The notes under the pieces were generated by a model. The model worked only from the letters and a program-made list of their open reading frames with translations, searched no databases and was not told the origin of the DNA. Positions 62,525 to 64,000 of a stretch of DNA of 64,000 nucleotides are shown here, one piece after another (the stretch's first letter is position 1; each line of letters starts with the position of its first letter). Source of the stretch: JBNKEI01 sp050288705. Lineage in GTDB: Bacteria; Myxococcota; Myxococcia; Myxococcales; UBA5297. Position numbers and translations under genes: made by a program. The stretch spans positions 1 through 64,000 of the forward strand of contig JBNKEI010000122.1 of assembly GCA_050288705.1 (NCBI GenBank), given 5' to 3'.

Positions 62525-63219
62525 GGTTTTTTTCTGCTTTTCGCGGTCTTAATGGTCGTTGCGCCTGCTCCCTTAGAAACGGCCAAAGCCAACATCGCAA
62601 TAGCAATGAGTGTCCATAAAATTGCCCATACTATGGACGGAATATGAGTATGTTCCGCTAGTATGGCCGCATCAGTTCCTGCTCTTCGGGCAGAGTCCCA
62701 AAGATCGTCTTTTAAATCGAATAATGCGTACAGGCTAATATAAGTACTGATAAAGAATGCAATAAACTGAGTCCAGGAATGGGAAATATATTTAGCGCCT
62801 AATCCAAAAGCAATTCCTGTTCCTATGGAAACGCTGAGGGTAAACAAACTGCGCGCCCACAAAACACCCACCAGCAGCAAAGAAACACATAGCGCCCAAA
62901 AAACTGTTTTTCCCGATTTTCGGCGTAAGGTTAGGTAAAGAAGAAGTGAACCGGCCAAGGCGCTTCCCAGGTAACCGGCTGAGCTTACAACTATTTCGTT
63001 TAATACAGTGGGGTTAAAGCTCATGGTGCAAAGACCGCCCTCATTGGAGTTAATGGTAATGGAATCGACAGTTCCGCCTACCATTATTGCGGCCAGAGCA
63101 TGCCCTGCTTCGTGAAACAATACGGTTATTAAACGCAAAGGAAATAGAAATGGAGAATTCCAAAAAAAGAGACCAGTTGTTAAAGCTATAGCTATGGCGA
63201 TTATTTTCTTGTAGTCCAT
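62521..63219 (-). CDS. M50-like membrane zinc metalloprotease
   Basis: This 232-residue protein has about six or seven membrane helices. It has the intramembrane zinc motif HEAGH (His36, Glu37, His40) in LFHEAGHALAAIMVGG, followed by a beta-rich stretch (VDSITINSNEGGLC). It lacks PDZ and CBS domains. This resembles small M50-type proteases of the YwhC/ProteaseM50B kind. It converges on the chemoreceptor gene, overlapping by 4 bp. Confidence 0.78.
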   Translation of the reverse strand: MDYKKIIAIAIALTTGLFFWNSPFLFPLRLITVLFHEAGHALAAIMVGGTVDSITINSNEGGLCTMSFNPTVLNEIVVSSAGYLGSALAGSLLLYLTLRRKSGKTVFWALCVSLLLVGVLWARSLFTLSVSIGTGIAFGLGAKYISHSWTQFIAFFISTYISLYALFDLKDDLWDSARRAGTDAAILAEHTHIPSIVWAILWTLIAIAMLALAVSKGAGATTIKTAKSRKKP

Positions 63220-63237
63220 TTATATTTACCTGGTTTC

Positions 63238-64000
63238 TTAAAAACCCTTGAGGGATTCTAGTTCTTGCCATTCTGCCCAAAGAGCATTTACCCGCTTTTC
63301 CGCTTCTGCTAATTGTTTTTGCGCTTCCAAAACTTCGGAAGGCCTGGTTCGGTAAAGTTCAGGGTCGGAAAGAACTTGTTCCCATTTTTCTTTCCCGGCT
63401 TCTGCTTCTTCGATGTCAGCCTGAATATCTGCTAGTCGCAGCGACTGAGAGTAGGTTAATCCGCGGCGTTCTCGTGCAGGTTTTGGTTTTTCTACTTGCT
63501 GGCTAGTGACGTTTTCTTTTGGTGAAGCCTTGGGCGAGGGTCGAAGACTTAAATAAGTTTGGTGGTTTCCTGGATACAAAATAGCCTTGCCATTGCCCTC
63601 AAAAGAAAGAATGGAGGTTGCTACTTTATCTAAGAAATAGCGATCATGAGTAACCAGTACTAATGCCCCAGAATAATCAACCAGCAACTCTTCCAAAATT
63701 TCCAAAGTGACAATGTCTAAATCGTTAGTTGGCTCGTCGAGAACCAATAAGTTGGCTCCTTCTAGAAAAAGGCGCGCTAACAATAGCCGGTTTTTTTCTC
63801 CTCCCGATAATGCTCCCACTTTCATTTTCTGCATGGGAATTGGGAAAAGAAGATCATTCAGGTAATCGCGTAACTCAATACTTTTCCCCCCAATTTTCAC
63901 AATTTGATGCGGACTAGCACTTTCATAAACAGTTTTCTCTGGGTCGAGCTTAGCGCGTATTTGATCGAAATATGCCGCCCGGGTATTTTTGCTCCAAATA
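63238..64000 (-). CDS. uup: ABC-F ATPase (Uup-like), partial
   Basis: The gene runs beyond position 64000; the reading frame is open through the end of the window (NTRAAYFDQIRAKLDPEKTV upstream of position 63900). Visible parts are the signature LSGGEKNRLLLA, Walker B LLVLDEPTNDLD, LVTHDRYFLDKVA, and a C-terminal coiled coil like that of Uup (LADIQADIEEAEAGKEK...). ABC-F proteins have two ABC domains and no membrane part. They act on ribosomes or, for Uup, on branched DNA. The N-terminal half lies outside the window. Confidence 0.88.
   Translation of the reverse strand, partial: IWSKNTRAAYFDQIRAKLDPEKTVYESASPHQIVKIGGKSIELRDYLNDLLFPIPMQKMKVGALSGGEKNRLLLARLFLEGANLLVLDEPTNDLDIVTLEILEELLVDYSGALVLVTHDRYFLDKVATSILSFEGNGKAILYPGNHQTYLSLRPSPKASPKENVTSQQVEKPKPARERRGLTYSQSLRLADIQADIEEAEAGKEKWEQVLSDPELYRTRPSEVLEAQKQLAEAEKRVNALWAEWQELESLKGF

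Noticed and set aside
1..64000. tRNA, rRNA and CRISPR arrays
   Set aside because: Scanning the intergenic gaps by eye for T-loop sequences and regularly spaced repeats found none. A covariance-model search would be decisive.

Overview
The window reads as a bacterial chromosome fragment from a metagenome or draft assembly. Bases 1-44 are recognisable Illumina adapter, so position 1 is an artificial contig edge. Base composition looks moderate, perhaps mid-40s % G+C by eye (not computed). The gene content suggests a Gram-negative of the former Deltaproteobacteria (Myxococcota or Bdellovibrionota grade). The evidence is an FHA-TadA fusion ATPase, a Hanks-type Ser/Thr kinase, an ECF sigma factor coupled to a VIT/VWA protein, and an exopolysaccharide locus of the OPX plus outer-membrane-barrel type. 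This placement is inference. I see no rRNA, tRNA or CRISPR array.

Layout. 0-3 kb: a truncated AMIN-like protein with a 37-residue repeat, a divergent FHA-TadA ATPase and a HAD hydrolase. 3-14 kb (minus strand): a tightly packed exopolysaccharide operon encoding priming transferase, OPX lipoprotein, predicted beta-barrel, small membrane protein, receiver-only response regulator, chain-length protein, polymerase/ligase, GT2 glycosyltransferase, a P-loop-less relative of tyrosine autokinases, and a GH44 glycanase lipoprotein. 14-16.4 kb: hemW, a small unknown gene and queC. 16.5-29.2 kb: a compact hybrid NRPS-PKS locus. The minus-strand arm carries a free ACP, a PP-loop ATPase, a polytopic membrane protein, an asparagine-synthase-like amidotransferase and a KS-AT-ACP-TE polyketide synthase. 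The plus-strand arm is a C-A-T NRPS whose adenylation code reads as serine. A near-perfect palindrome lies between the arms. This locus is the best candidate for an undescribed system.

29-46 kb: phosphoglucomutase and glycogen synthase, a secreted coiled-coil/beta-barrel pair, a metallo-beta-lactamase-fold hydrolase, an EEP-family phosphodiesterase, a VIT-VWA / ECF sigma / small-protein operon, a Ser/Thr kinase, proA, a membrane zincin and a small 4Fe-4S protein. 46-48.6 kb looks like an accessory patch: an ankyrin lipoprotein, a PIN-domain relic, an intact HEPN/MNT toxin-antitoxin pair and a stem-loop resembling an IS200/IS605 end. 48.6-53.1 kb: ferredoxin, a SWIM-SNF2 helicase, an antitoxin-like orphan, a DUF4177-like protein and an RDD membrane protein.

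53.2-57.3 kb: a sulfur operon (Rrf2 regulator, cysteine synthase, O-acetylhomoserine sulfhydrylase, cysteine desulfurase) ending at a nested inverted-repeat element. mnmA, which uses desulfurase-derived sulfur, lies further on. 57.3-64 kb: a Bcr/CflA exporter, a VWA lipoprotein, mnmA, a chemoreceptor, an M50-like membrane protease and the C-terminal part of an ABC-F ATPase that runs off the window.

Many start codons were moved to internal sites with good ribosome binding sites; each case is noted in its entry. Functional assignments rest on motifs read by eye, without database searches.
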